NCBI RefSeq assembly: GCF_033115175.1
Contig: NC_084850.1
Location: 109,475,939-109,539,938 of the forward strand
Source of the DNA: Lepus europaeus
Lineage: Eukaryota; Chordata; Mammalia; Lagomorpha; Leporidae
Direction: 5' to 3'
DNA: 64,000 nucleotides
Below, in pieces: positions 30,440-41,106 of the stretch. Made by a program: the position numbers and the translations under genes. The stretch's first letter is position 1, and every line of letters begins with the position of its first letter. The notes under the pieces are model-generated. The model was given only the letters and a program-made list of their open reading frames with translations. It did no database searches and was not told the DNA's origin.

Positions 30440-30740
30440 CTGCCCCTGTCTCTCCCTCCCTCTTGGAAAGTCTCTCTTCCCCCTATTGGATACCACTGTC
30501 TCATCCGCCTCTCTGGCTGTTTCTTCCAGACACTTCTCTTGCCACCGACTTCCTGCCTCCTATTCTAGGTCATTCTGCACTGCCTCCCAGAGGGGTCTCA
30601 TCTGCCCCGGAGGCTTCCATTCCCACTTCCTGCCAGTGACTCAACCCTCATATGGCATCTGTCCAAGTGACATCTCTGCTTTAGACTTGTCACAGGCCTC
30701 TCACCACGCCCAAGGCTGAACTCCGCCAAACAGGGTCCCT
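30440..30740 (+). mobile_element. L2 LINE fragment, sense
   Basis: CCGCCTCTCTGGCTGTTTCTTCC, CTGTCCAAGTGACATCTCTGC, TTAGACTTGTCACAGGCCTCTCA and CCAAGGCTGAACTCC align in order with the L2 reverse-transcriptase region. Strongly decayed. Confidence 0.55.
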
Positions 30741-30914
30741 CCCTCGCTGCATTCCTTGTCTCCTTGCGGACAGCACCACCACTCTGTCAGGCTGCCGAGC
30801 CAGAACCTCCAACCCCATCTACGGCAGACGCTGCTGCTCGGCTGACTCAGCCCTTATTTCTGACCACGAACCACACTGTGCAACCACGAGCCACCGTCCT
30901 GATGCATAGACTTT

Positions 30915-31239
30915 AAAAAAAAAAAAAAAACATTTATTTTATTTATTTGAAAGAGAGAGAGGTAGAGACAGAGAGAGAGGTCCTCCATCCGCTGGTTCAC
31001 TCCCCAGATGGCCGCAACGGCAGGAGCTGCGCCGATCTGAAGCCAGGAGCCAGGAGTTTCCTCCAGGTCTCCCACGTGGGTGCAGGGGCCCAAGGACTTG
31101 GGCCATCTTCCGCTACTTTCCCAGGTCATAGCAGAGAGCAGGATCGGAAGTGGAGCAGCCAGGACTAGAACCGGCACCCATCTGGGATGCCGGTGCTTCA
31201 GGCCAGGGCTTTAACCCGCTGCGCCTCAGCGCTGGCCCC
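30915..31239 (-). mobile_element. CSINE, antisense, full length with TSD
   Basis: Tail AACATTTATTTTATTTATTTG, then CCTCCATCCGCTGGTTCACTCC, ending CTGCGCCTCAGCGCTGGCCC. TSD ATGCATAGACTTT (30902-30914) and ATGCATAAACTTT (31240-31252), one mismatch. Confidence 0.97.
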
Positions 31240-31252
31240 ATGCATAAACTTT

Positions 31253-31965
31253 TAAGTAGACACTTCCTGGGGGTTTCTGGGAAAGCTTTAGTTTCCGTGA
31301 TTCAGGTGCCACCCTTTCTTCTTCTTTCTGCTGGAATGTAGACATGAAGACAAGAACAGTAGCAGCCACCTTGTAACCATGAGGGAAGGGCCAAAAGACT
31401 CCCAGAGACTAAGGTGCTGCCACTGTCTGAGCAGTATTTCTCTTCCTTTCTTCTTGTTTCAGCTCCTGCAGTCAGGTACGCGATGTGTGGGGGGTGCACT
31501 GCGTGGATTCGCCTTTTCGGTGAAGGCACTTCCGTCCCTAGCTGTTGCGAGTGTTCAATGCTGGATGTCACCCAGACCAAAATATCTCATGATTTCCACA
31601 TTCCTTCCAACATTGCACAGCCTGGTGAGCCATCTCCTCCTGTGGCTTGCTTGTTTATCTGGTTCACTTGGTGGGCTGTAAGTTCTGGAAGCAGCAGACC
31701 CAGTCTGCCGTGGCTTCTCCCCTCTGCTTCTTGACACAGGGGCTGGCACACAGTCTGCTTCTGTTTCCTGTTTGCCAGCCGTCCACTCCCTGGGGCGTTC
31801 TGCTTTGCATATGTCCAGTTGGCCAACAGTGTTTTCAAAGTGTGACTTTCAGAACAGAGCAGCATGTTCCAGGAGTGGTACTGACAAGAGAAGGGCAAAC
31901 TGGCACCATCTCTTCCCTTGTGGTAGACACTCACAGCTGTGACTTCAGCCTGGGAGCTTTTCCTT
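31253..31965. other. Unique non-coding sequence
   Basis: About 700 bp with no named repeat. Open frames at 31379-31734 are unremarkable. TGACTTTCAGAACAGAGCAGC and similar stretches might be LTR debris, but not enough to call. Confidence 0.4.
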
Positions 31966-32009
31966 TTAAAATATTTATTTATTCGAGAAGCAGAGGGATG
32001 GGCTGGGGG

Positions 32010-32047
<38 letters not shown>

Positions 32048-32308
32048 GTTGATCTTTCATCCATTCGCTGATTCACTCCTTAAATGGCTGGAATAGCCAG
32101 GGCCAGCAACCAGGAGCTCCATCCAGGGCTCCCACATGCGTGGCAGGGACCCAAGCATTTGGGCCATCCTCCGCTGCTTTCGCAGGCACATTAGCAGGGA
32201 GCTGGATGGGAAGTGAAGCAGTCGGGACTGGAAGGAAGCAGCGCTCTGCTATGGGATGCGGGCGTCCGGAGTGGTGGTTCAATACATGGCGGCATCATGC
32301 TGGCCCCG
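31966..32308 (-). mobile_element. CSINE, antisense, old
   Basis: Tail ATATTTATTTATTCGAGAAGCAGAG, a (GA)n run at about 32019-32043, then CATCCATTCGCTGATTCACTCC and GGGCTCCCACATGCGTGGCAGGGACCCAAG, ending CATCATGCTGGCCCC. Confidence 0.92.
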
Positions 32309-32496
32309 GGATTCTTCCTTCTTTCTCCGGCCTCCACCCCATATTCTTGACTCACACTGAGCTCACTGTCCATTCCAGTTTCTTTTCCACCCCAGGTGCT
32401 GCTGTGCCACATCTTTCACATCCTATACTGGGGCTTCTGCTTGCCACACTGAGGACTGCACTTTACAGTTTTTCCTACTAAATGCCACCATTCTCA

Positions 32497-32798
32497 GGGC
32501 CTGCACCGCCATCCCATGTGGACGCTGGTTGGAGTTCCGGCTGCTCCACTTCCAATGCAGCTCCCTGCCAATGCGCCTGGGAAAACAGCAGAAGATGGCC
32601 CGAGTCCTTGGGCCCCTGCAGCCACATGGGAGACCTGGGAGAAGCTCCTGGCTCCTGGCTTTGGTCTGGCCCAGTCTTGGCCATTGTGGCCATTTGGGGG
32701 AGTGAACCAGTGGATGGAAGACCTCTTTCTCTGTCTCTGCCTCTCCCTCTCTGTAACTCTGCCTTTCAAATAAATAAATCTTTAAAAAATAAATAAAT
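32497..32798 (+). mobile_element. CSINE, sense, 5'-truncated with TSD
   Basis: Begins GGGCCTGCACCGCCATCCCATG, lacking the first about 40 bases including the A-box region. Ends CTTTCAAATAAATAAATC with an A-rich tail. TSD CCACCATTCTCA (32485-32496) and CCGCCATTCTCA (32799-32810). Confidence 0.96.
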
Positions 32799-32810
32799 CC
32801 GCCATTCTCA

Positions 32811-33689
32811 TAGGGTTTGACTGCCAATTCTAATTTAGACTAGAACTGAACATGACTTTTGCCTTTTGATTTTAATATTCTCCTGCCACCTAGTAGGTTT
32901 CTGCCCATCGCCGCCAAAGCTGCGCAGACGCTTCCGGCAGCCTCCGGGGAGATGTCCCTGGAATCCTAGTGCATTCCCCAGTCTTCTCATACCCCAGCAG
33001 GAACTTGCTAGGTGTGCGCCTTCCATGGGTGCCCCTGCTCCACGCAGGAAAATGTTGAGCAGGGCTGAAGGCAGGGGGTCTGAAAGTGTAGCACCTGCTT
33101 TGGATCTTCCGAGATTTACCGCCAAGTCTCCTTCTCTCCCCTTGGCCACCGGGTGCCTGCAGGGCAGACAGGCGCTTAGACCAAATCCCAATCATTTCTT
33201 TCGGGATTACCTGCTCTTTAACACGCTCCGGACCTCTGCTCTCCTCCACTGGTGCAGAAAATGGACGGCAGGCTGGTTCTTGGGCGCTCATCTGGCCCCT
33301 CCAGAGGGCTGCAGCCATCCCCGCTGGCCGGTGGGCCACTGTGGCTCCGGGGCGCACCCTGCCAGGCGTGGCCTCCCCGTGACCATGCCGGATGCCAGCG
33401 CACACATTTTATGACCGGGCGCTCTCACTTTCTTCCTGCATTAAACTTTTATTCACCACATGTCTGCCTGCTTATTAAGAAACTCCCAGGTGCTTCTTAC
33501 CTCGGCTCCAAGCCTGCTCTGGGCTCAGACCACTGCTATTTGCTCATCTGTCCTTTGTAGGAACTAAAATGTCTCCACGGGTCTCAGAAAATATGCAGCA
33601 GGCAGAGCCAAGGGTCACAGTTCGGGACACACCTAACTTTCCCGCGAGTGCTGCCCTCCCCCCCTCCCCACCAGACCAACTGAGCTAGT
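32811..33689. other. Unique non-coding sequence
   Basis: About 880 bp, GC-rich between 32900 and 33420. The overlapping frames here (up to 182 codons) have no domain and are not supported by splice or codon evidence. Confidence 0.4.
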
Positions 33690-33880
33690 CCGCGCCCGCA
33701 GTCTACTGCCGGCTAATTCATTCCGTATGTTAATTTCTAGGAAGGGGGCTGATCCCCCCCCCCCCCCCCTTTTCCTCCAGTGAGAGCTGAGCTCTTAACA
33801 TGTTTTGGGCCCCGGGCCCGCTGAGTCGCCGCAGGGTTACTTTAGCTTAAATAGGGGGTTACTCCAGGCTTCATTCAAAT
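33690..33880. promoter_or_regulatory. Candidate regulatory block flanking the CpG-rich segment
   Basis: CCGGCTAATTCATTCCGTATGTTAATTTC at 33710-33738 carries two homeodomain-type TAAT cores, followed by a C run at 33753-33769 and GTTACTTTAGCTTAAATAGGG. Non-repetitive apart from the C run. Confidence 0.3.
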
Positions 33881-34212
33881 GCAGATTCTGAGTCTCAGAG
33901 GGTCTGGGCGGGGCCGAGAGTTGCCTTTCCAGCAAGCTCCGAGGTGCTGCTGCCGGTCTGTCGTCTCCCCCAAAGCCCGGGGAAATCTGCGGTCACAGTG
34001 GATGCGCCCGCGGGCTCCAGCCGGGGCCGAGCGTCCCAGGTGCGCGTCCTGCCGGCCCCAGCCCCGCCGCAATTGAGGAGCTGTCAACAAACGCTTCTTT
34101 ATAGTCGGGAAACGGGAACCGGCTCGCCTGGAGCCGAGAGCGCTGGCTGCTCTCCTCCCACCTTTCCGGGCCGCTGCGCAAGGGGCGGACTTCAGGCGGG
34201 GCGGCTTCATAA

Positions 34213-34279
<67 letters not shown>

Positions 34280-34560
34280 GAAACAATTAAACCTAGCGAG
34301 CCCGGATTGCTCCAAGGAACAGGCTTTCAAAGGCAGCGGAGTCTGGCTGGTTTCCAGGCTGTGGGATCAGCCAAAGGGCGCGGGCTTGCCTCCCTCGGCT
34401 TGACAGGTGCGCCCGGGGCAGGCGCTGCGCTCCTGGCCTGCCCTTTGCCCGGAGCCCCCCGCGGGACGGAAGAGTGACCCGCCGTGGGTAGGGTCACCGG
34501 CTGGGCCCCGCGAGCTCCAGGCATCAGGAAAAGGCGGAGAAAAGCCACATTTCCTCCCGG
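33881..34560. promoter_or_regulatory. CpG-rich segment, candidate CpG island
   Basis: Densely CpG-containing, non-repetitive sequence with GC boxes (GGGCGGGG at 33906-33913 and AGGCGGGGCGG near 34195). A minus-strand TATA-like CTATAAAG lies at 34097-34104. A 61-bp (GA)n run splits it. No coding exon is identified on either strand; the open frames crossing it are GC-driven. It could be a promoter, an orphan CpG island or a GC-rich enhancer. Confidence 0.45.
34216..34276. repeat. (GA)n microsatellite within the CpG-rich segment
   Basis: Perfect AG/GA dinucleotide run of about 30 units, with unique CpG-rich DNA on both sides and no SINE around it. Long GA runs can adopt triplex or Z-type structures and bind GAGA-type factors in some species. 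Confidence 0.97.
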
Positions 34561-35379
34561 TCCGCGTAGTGCTGTCCTCTTCCCCATTCAGTGCACAGGT
34601 TTAGAATGACACCTTCCATAGACCTTCTAGAATCTGCCTTTCCAACCACGCCCATTTTTCTTTCCCTCTCTCCCTTCCTTGGTCCCTCTGCTTCCTGGCT
34701 CCCTAGTGAGAACCTCACCTTTTACCTGAATGCTCCTTTTCCTCACTGAATCCAGAGCTAGACACTGGGCAGACATCTACGAGGTCAAATACAGAGAAGT
34801 CCTTAGGTCCCCATGGCCAGCTTACTACAGACCCCAGCCGCAGCACGAACTGTGTGAAATTATCTTTCAAAGAAAGAAAGAAACAGTGGTCTGAGCGCAG
34901 CGCCTCCAGGTGTTGTGGTTCTGGGGCCAGCAGCAGCGGTGTCGGCTGGGAACGAGTTAGAAATGGCCATATTCTTGGGGACTCAGACACCCCGGAGGGG
35001 CGGGACCCTGGCACCTTGTTTAACAACCCCCTCCTCTGGGGGGCTGCTCACAGCTTGAGGGGCACTCCTCTAGAGCAACGCAGAGTACATGGTCAAAGGC
35101 TGGGGAATGTCCAGGGCAGGTGGCTGGGGAGCCGGGCAGCAGAGGGGGTGTGAATGCGCTCAGCTGGGCTGCTGGGCCCAGGTTAGGCGGATGCGATCCC
35201 CTTCTGGCTGCACAAGCCCCAGACAAGCCCAGGCGGCCAGCAAGTGCACAGAGGCTGCTGCGGGGCCGCCGCTTCTCAGCAGGTGTTTCCAGTGCTCCCA
35301 GCATAACCCTGGCTCCCACACTACCTGCCAGGAGACAGGATCGGAACGTGCAGGGATGAAATATCTGGAGTAGTTAAGT
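34561..35379. other. Unique non-coding sequence
   Basis: GC-rich single-copy sequence. Frames at 34715-35373 give no recognisable protein. Confidence 0.4.
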
Positions 35380-35690
35380 AATCAAGGCAGGAATAATTAG
35401 GTAGACTAAACCCCAACAGAAATAATCCATCTTTTGGAAAGAAATGACATTTTGAAAAATTTAGAAATCTTCATCAAGCTATTATGCCGCTGCAATCTAT
35501 AAGCGCCATTGCATTATGTTTTCTTTCCTTGCAAACATGCAGCACATGCGAGAGTAATTAAGGGACTTCACTCTGTCCCCAGCACTTCATCTCAATGATG
35601 GCGACGCTGGACACTGGGGACTAATATAAATAACTCATCAATTATCTTTTCCTAAATAAATTGTCCATTGGGTTAAAGAGAGTATCCGTT
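35380..35690. promoter_or_regulatory. AT-rich block, strong candidate for a conserved non-coding element
   Basis: Starkly AT-rich and non-repetitive between GC-rich flanks. Motifs include GTTAAGTAATCAAGG, AGGAATAATTAGGTAG, GAGAGTAATTAAGGGAC, CATCAATTATC and CTAATATAAATAACTCATC, a cluster of homeodomain-type cores. Resembles vertebrate developmental enhancers; conservation must be tested. Confidence 0.45.
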
Positions 35691-36004
35691 TGGATCCAGG
35701 TAGTCCAAGGAGTTTTCTACATGTGGCAAGCCTTCAGGATCAAAACGGGTCCCATTTCAAGTGGCCAGGGACCCTGAGGGCCTGCCCTTCCCTGCCTTGT
35801 CTTCCCGCTTCACTCAGTGGGTATCTGTGATGAACCCGCTCTGTGAAATATGGGCGCTCGTACCCTGGAACGCAGGAGAAGATTTTCCCAGATGATATCG
35901 TCCTGTGAAAAATGGCCTTTGTCATCAGTGACTCCGAGAGGACACGGTGGGGTGCTCAGATATCTGCATGAGCAAGGGGCGCCCGTGGTGCCAGATCGGA
36001 CCGA

Positions 36005-36100
36005 GTGCTGGCCTCGGAGACACCGGCAGCGTGCCCTTGAACAAGAACCTTGAGTCTCGCTTTCTTTCTCTGTACAGCAAGTGGGACAGGGGGGTCAGCT
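36005..36100 (+). mobile_element. MIR fragment, sense
   Basis: TGCCCTTGAACAAGAACCTTGAGTCTCGCTTTC with TTTCTCTGTACAGCAAGTGGGACAGG parallels the MIR segment GACCTTGGGCAAGTTACTTAACCTCTCTG...CTCATCTGTAAAATGGGGA. Confidence 0.55.
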
Positions 36101-37044
36101 CCATGTTCTCTCTGAGACTTCCACCCTTGGTTCTCTAAGAATGAACTTAGAGCGTTCACGATGAGGCCAAAGTGGCCTGAGACAAACATTGCAGGTCCAT
36201 CATTGTTTGCCTCTACGGGATGGCCGGTGTGAGTGGCAGGAGTGGCATGTCGGGGTCTGTGGTGGCACAGTTCCATCTCCCCCCCTCTTCCCCAGCCCCT
36301 GTCTTTTTAGAAGTTCCTCTGTGGCTTTTCTCGGCTCAGGCCTTGCTCTTCCTGCCATGACTTTGAAAGTGCTGTGTGAAGATCCACCTGGGTCCAGGAA
36401 GCCACCGTGCCGTGTAGCACATTTATTCCCGGCCAACGCTTGCTCGCAGCAACTGGAGCACACAGTCTAAATGGCTTAGCCTAAGCTGCTGTAGGCATGT
36501 GGAGCGGAACAAGCGAGGGGACTGTAGACCTGGATTCTCCACTTCGGGAGGCCACCTGCCGACTCCAGTCCTCCACGCCCCACTCCTCCTGCCCTGAGGC
36601 TCTGGGAGGGTGGTCACCCGCAATCAGCGGGGGACCTCATCTGTCCCCGAGGGTGCCTCTTCCTGGCTGCACTGTCCTTGGTGACAGGGGCTGAGGCATC
36701 TTGCTAAATCCCACAGCAGCCATCCACACGTCTGATGATTTTCACAGGAGACCAAGTGGTCCCAGCCCACTTTGCAGCCAGAGTGGATAGCACGGGACTC
36801 TTGCGAGACCTCAGACTACCGGGAAGAGAAGTGTTTGCAAATCTGCAGTTGGCAGAAAGCTGCGCTCCGAACCATTCAGCTCTTAATTTAAAGCCCACAG
36901 ATGGGCCGGGAAGAGGATTTCTGGTAAGATGACAATTAATGGGGCTTTATCCCAGAGCCTAGTTCATTTCCTGCCTTTTAACTCCTTGCCTGCTGCCTCC
37001 CCGAGCCACTGCCTTGACTGGGAAAACCATTGCACAGAGGAACC
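36101..37044. other. Unique non-coding sequence
   Basis: No named repeat. 36860-36960 includes CAGCTCTTAATTTAAAGCCC and ATGACAATTAATGGGGC, possible regulatory motifs. No exon is supported. Confidence 0.4.
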
Positions 37045-37210
37045 AAGTCCTTCCTTCCTTCATTCACTCAACAAACGTGCAAAGCAAAGACCACGGACAG
37101 GCATTGCATCAGGTCCTGGAAATGACAGCTCAAGGAGGCTTGGCTCCCTGTCCTTGGGGGAGTGGTGAGCCTATTGGGAGCAGATGGGCACCCTAAACAC
37201 AGGTGCATGC
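37045..37210 (-). mobile_element. L2 3'-end fragment, antisense
   Basis: CCTTCATTCACTCAACAAACGTGC and GACAGGCATTGCATCAGGTCCTGG with CTCCCTGTCCTTGGGGGAG match the antisense L2 3' end (CATTCATTCAACAAATATTT...CTCCCTGCCCTCATGGAG). Confidence 0.7.
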
Positions 37211-37714
37211 TCTGTAGCATGACAGGTACTGCGGCTCAAGACGTGGGGAAGGGACTACTGGCTGCAAATCCCAGCCACACCATCAGCTCCCCTTGGCCTG
37301 CAGAGCGTTTGAAAACACGCAGCTAATAATAAACATGGAGAGATCGCACAAAATAAGTCAGGCTTCCGGGCTTCTCTTGAACCCTTTGAAGAGCAGGCCA
37401 TTCCAGGTTGCATCTGCACAACTGACGCTGAGTCGCGGCTGCCCCCTTTCGATGGGACTCGCTGTGTCTAGTTGGGCACAGTGTCCAGGACGCCCACAGT
37501 TGAACTGGAGGATAGTGGAAGGGCTGAGATGGGACAGGGTGGGTGAGTTTGGCTGTCTGTGTTTGCTGTTGTGGCAAGGGAGCCCAGCCTGGCCATCAGC
37601 ATCTCCCTGGGATCTGGCCTCTTTCTCTCTGACTGCTTCCAGGCGCACAAAACTTTTGCTTGTGAAAATGGACCCTGCCGTTTCATGCCCCTGGGGCTGG
37701 GCATTCTGCTCCAG

Positions 37715-37905
37715 TAGCTGCTGGCCACATGTGCGTATTTCAATTGCAATTAAAATGAAATAAGACTTAAAATTCCATTGCTCAATGGCACTAGCCACAT
37801 TGCGAGTGCATTTTCATTGGTGGGGACTACGTGTTCGAGGACGCAGTTCTAGAAGGCTTTTAATCATCGTGGAAACTTCTGCTGGACAGTGTGGCTCCAG
37901 GGCTT
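37715..37905 (-). mobile_element. MER5A-like hAT relic, antisense
   Basis: TGGCCACATGTGCGTATTTCAATTGC, AAATGAAATAAGACTTAAAATTCC, CTAGCCACATTGCGAGTGC and CTTCTGCTGGACAGTG correspond to the antisense MER5 body and terminus. Confidence 0.75.
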
Positions 37906-37965
37906 TGCTTAGATTGCTGTGTCCTCTCCTGTCGATGAGACCTAACACGCAGCTCTCCTTCTTTT

Positions 37966-38300
37966 TTTTTTTGACAGGCAGAGTGGACAGTGAGAGAGAG
38001 AGAGACAAGAGAAAGGTCTTCCTTTGCCGTTGATTCACCCTCCAATGGCCGCTGCAGCCGGCACACTGCGGCCGGCACACCGCGCTGATCCGATGTCAGG
38101 AGCCAGGTGCTTCTCCTGGTCTCCCATGGGGTGCAGGGTCCAAGCACTTGGGCCATTCTCCACTGCACTCACCGGCCATAGCAGAGAGCTAGCCTGGAAG
38201 AGGGGCAACTGGGACAGAATCCGGCACCCCGACCGGGACTAGAACCCGGTGTGCCGGCGCCGATAGGTGGAGGATTAGCCTGTTGAGCCATGGCGCCGGC
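37966..38300 (-). mobile_element. CSINE, young poly(A) type, antisense, with TSD
   Basis: Starts (T)nGACAGGCAGAGTGGACAGTGAGAG and ends GCCATGGCGCCGGC. A CGGCCGGCACACYGCG segment is repeated internally near 38060-38090. TSD CTCTCCTTCTTTT at 37953-37965 and 38301-38313. Confidence 0.97.
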
Positions 38301-38314
38301 CTCTCCTTCTTTTA

Positions 38315-38535
38315 CAAGATCTCGCAAGTATCCCCTCCTCTTGGAAGCCTCCCCAGACCACCTGCCTCTGGGTGAACTTGTCCCCACCCACATCTCTGTC
38401 CCCGGTGTTTCTCTTTGCACACCCTGGGGGCCCAGACTGTGTTATGCATGGCTTCTTAGTAGCAACCCTTCGCCCCGTGGCAGTTGTGTTGGCACGCGAT
38501 CGATACCTAACCAATGTTTGAGGATTGAATGAGCA
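38315..38535 (+). mobile_element. Possible L2 3'-end fragment, sense
   Basis: TTGGAAGCCTCCCCAGACCACC near the start and CCTAACCAATGTTTGAGGATTGAATGAGC at the end resemble the L2 stretch running from the CCTTCCCTGACCACC region to the terminal TTGTTGAATGAATG. The middle is degenerate. Confidence 0.45.
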
Positions 38536-39030
38536 AGAGGATGGCGTTCCCGCTGGACGGATGGGTGTGGCATGGCGGCGGGGACCTACATACAGGGGAG
38601 ATAGGGAACGAGGTGGCCTGGCTCGCTGCTGATGGGTCCGGTGGTGAAGAGCTGGGGGGACAAGGCTTCTGGGGCTCGGGCTTGGCTGCCCCCTAAGGAA
38701 CACATGAGTCCCAGACCTGTCAGCGAGGCTGGGATGCCCGAGAAGTCTTTTTACAAGCTCAGCCTGGGGTAGCACACACATTCACAGCAATTTCCAGCTT
38801 GAGCGAGCTGTGACTGCAAACCTCTAAGAAGGCAGTGTCTCGCAACATTGAGCAATGAGCAGCCAGCCTTGTGGGGATGAACTCGGAGGCCTTGTTTATC
38901 AACTCATCTTTTTTTTTTTCCTCCCCCCCTTGCCTTCTCTCTTTCCTAGTCTGTCTCCTGGGCTCCTTCCTGTCAACCCATTGACCCTCACTCTCCACCA
39001 AACACAGGTAATTTATACCACCCGTGTTTA
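38536..39030. other. Unique sequence
   Basis: No named repeat. A T/C-rich patch lies at 38910-38960. No gene. Confidence 0.4.
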
Positions 39031-39555
39031 CACCTCAAGGTAGCTGGGGGTTTTCAGGCCAGAGAATTCTAATGGATAGCAGGGAACCGACCAACGGCAG
39101 CACCCACTGAAAATGGGAATCCAGAATTACAAAGGATGAGGAAGGCTGAAAACTCCACATCCAGCCTGCCATGGTGATTGTCTTTGTGGGAAGGAATTCT
39201 GGCACTGGGTCCCAGAATTGGTGCCGGGGAAGACAATCCTGGTGGTGGCCGTGGTATAAGTAAAGCAGGAGGAGGTTTGAAAGGGGGTGGTGGGGTAGCT
39301 CTGGGTGCTTGGGCCAATGTGGGGCAGTCTTCATCTTGAAATGGCCATTTTCTAAATTTGGCTGGAAATAAAAAGCAGTAGGCACTTGTGTGTGAAATCG
39401 CAGGATATGTTGTTTTCCATCGGGTTCCCTGGAAATGGACATTGAGCTGGAAATATGTCTGCAGGTGTCTTCGTTATTATTGAAACAGCTGTGTTGGAAC
39501 ATGATTTACATACTGTAGGGGTCATCTGTTTTGAGCATCTGGTTTCAAGGTTTTT
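39031..39555 (-). other. Unassigned stretch with proline-rich minus-strand reading
   Basis: The minus strand is open for about 155 codons (39502-39035). An overlapping minus frame (39360-39069) reads as a proline-rich protein with PPPPFKPPP and PRPPPGL segments after a QDEDCP stretch. It could be a decayed retrocopy or exon of a Pro-rich protein, or coincidence. There is no poly(A), splice signal or family match that I can name. Confidence 0.3.
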
Positions 39556-40015
39556 AGGGAATGTCCTGAGTTGTGCATGTATCACTACGATCCACATATA
39601 GAATATTTTTGTCACTCCGAGAAGATCCCTGGTGACCTTTAGCAGTCATGGCCATTCCCACCCGCAGCTTCAAGCAATCATTAATCTACTGCCTATCTTT
39701 ATAGATTCGGCTTTTCTGGATGTTTCCTGTACACAGAACTATACAGCATGTGGTCTTCATATCTGACTTCTCAATTGAGACATCATACATTTCAGCTTCA
39801 TCCATGTTGTAATATGCATCAGTATTTTGCACCTGTTTATTACTGAGTAATATTCCACTGTGTGGCTAGATCACATTTTGTTTATGGATGGACTTTTGGG
39901 AGTTATTATGAATAATGCTGCTATGAGCATTCTTTGTATGCATGTATGTTTTAATTTCTCTTGGTGTATACATACCGAGGGGTGGAATTACTCGCTTGGA
40001 TAATAAATCCATGTT

Positions 40016-40351
40016 TTTTTTTTTTTAAAGATTTTATTTATTTACTTGAGAGGCAGAGTTACAGACAGAGAGAGGGAGAGACAGAGAGAGAGGTCCCCCA
40101 TCTGCTGGCTCACTCTTCAAATGGCTGCAATGGCCAGAGCTGGGCCTATCTGAAACCAGGAGCCAGGAGCTTCTTTCAGGTCTCCCATGCAAGTGCAGGG
40201 GCCCAAGCACTTTGGCCATCTTCCACTGCCCTCCAAGGCCACCAGCAGAGAGCTGGACCAGAAGAGAAGCAACCAGGACACGAACTGGCACCCACACAGG
40301 ATGCTAGAGCCGCAGGCAAAGTTCAGCCCACCACACCACAGCGCAGGCTCC
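40016..40351 (-). mobile_element. CSINE, antisense, inserted in L1, with TSD
   Basis: Tail AAAGATTTTATTTATTTACTTG, then CCCCCATCTGCTGGCTCACTC, ending ACCACAGCGCAGGCTCC. Perfect 12-bp TSD TAAATCCATGTT at 40004-40015 and 40352-40363. Confidence 0.97.
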
Positions 40352-40459
40352 TAAATCCATGTTCAGCTTTTCAGGAAACTGCCAAATTGCTTTCCAAACT
40401 GGCTGCATCATTTTACATTCCCACCAGCAATGTGTGTTTCTCTACATCCTCACCTTTCA

Positions 40460-40800
40460 AAAAAAAATGCTTACTTACTTTTTTCATCTACTTGAAAGGC
40501 AGAACAACAGAGAGACAGAGAGACAGAGACAGAGGGAGAGAGAGAAAAAGAATCTTCCATCTGCGGGTTCCTCAAATGGTCACAACAGCCAGGGCGTGGT
40601 CAGGCTGAAGCAGAAGCCAGGACCTCCATCTGGATGTCCCACGTGGATGGCAGAGGCCTAAGTGCTTGGACCGTCTTCTGCTGCCTCTCAGGCACCTGAG
40701 CAGGGAGCTGGGTGAGAAGTGGAACGGCTAGGACGCGAACCAGCGCTCTGCTGTGGGGTGCAGGCACCCCAAGCTGTGGTTCAAGCCTACGTGCATCTGA
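40460..40800 (-). mobile_element. CSINE, antisense, old, inserted in L1
   Basis: Degenerate tail TTACTTACTTTTTTCATCTACTTG, a GACAGAGA tract, CTTCCATCTGCGGGTTCC, and GATGTCCCACGTGGATGGCAGAGGCC. Diverged, with no clear TSD. Confidence 0.88.
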
Positions 40801-40984
40801 CTTTTCACTTGTAGCCAGGTTTAGTGCGTGGAAAGTGACATCTGGGGGTTTTGATTCACATTTCCCTAGTGACCACATGATGTTGGTCATCTTGTTATCT
40901 TGGTCATGTGTGTGTGTTCTTTGATAACATGGCTTTTTTATGGTAAAAAATTAGCTTGTTTTCTCGGAGTCTATGTATATAATA

Positions 40985-41004
40985 TATGTGTGTGTGTGTG
41001 TGTA
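40985..41004. repeat. (TG)n run within L1
   Basis: About nine TG units in the L1 remnant, likely from slippage at a TATATGTG stretch. Confidence 0.9.
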
Positions 41005-41106
41005 GTGTGTTTTACTTTATGGATTGTACCTTTGGTATCATCAATAAGAACTCTTTGCTTAATCCAGTGTCGCAAAGGTTTTTGTCTTCTGTTTTCTTCT
41101 CCCAGG

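Noticed and set aside
33866-34477. Overlapping frames of 150-180 codons on both strands in the CpG-rich segment
   Set aside because: They include the (GA)n run read as Arg-Glu or Ser-Leu repeats, and both strands are equally open, as expected from GC content.
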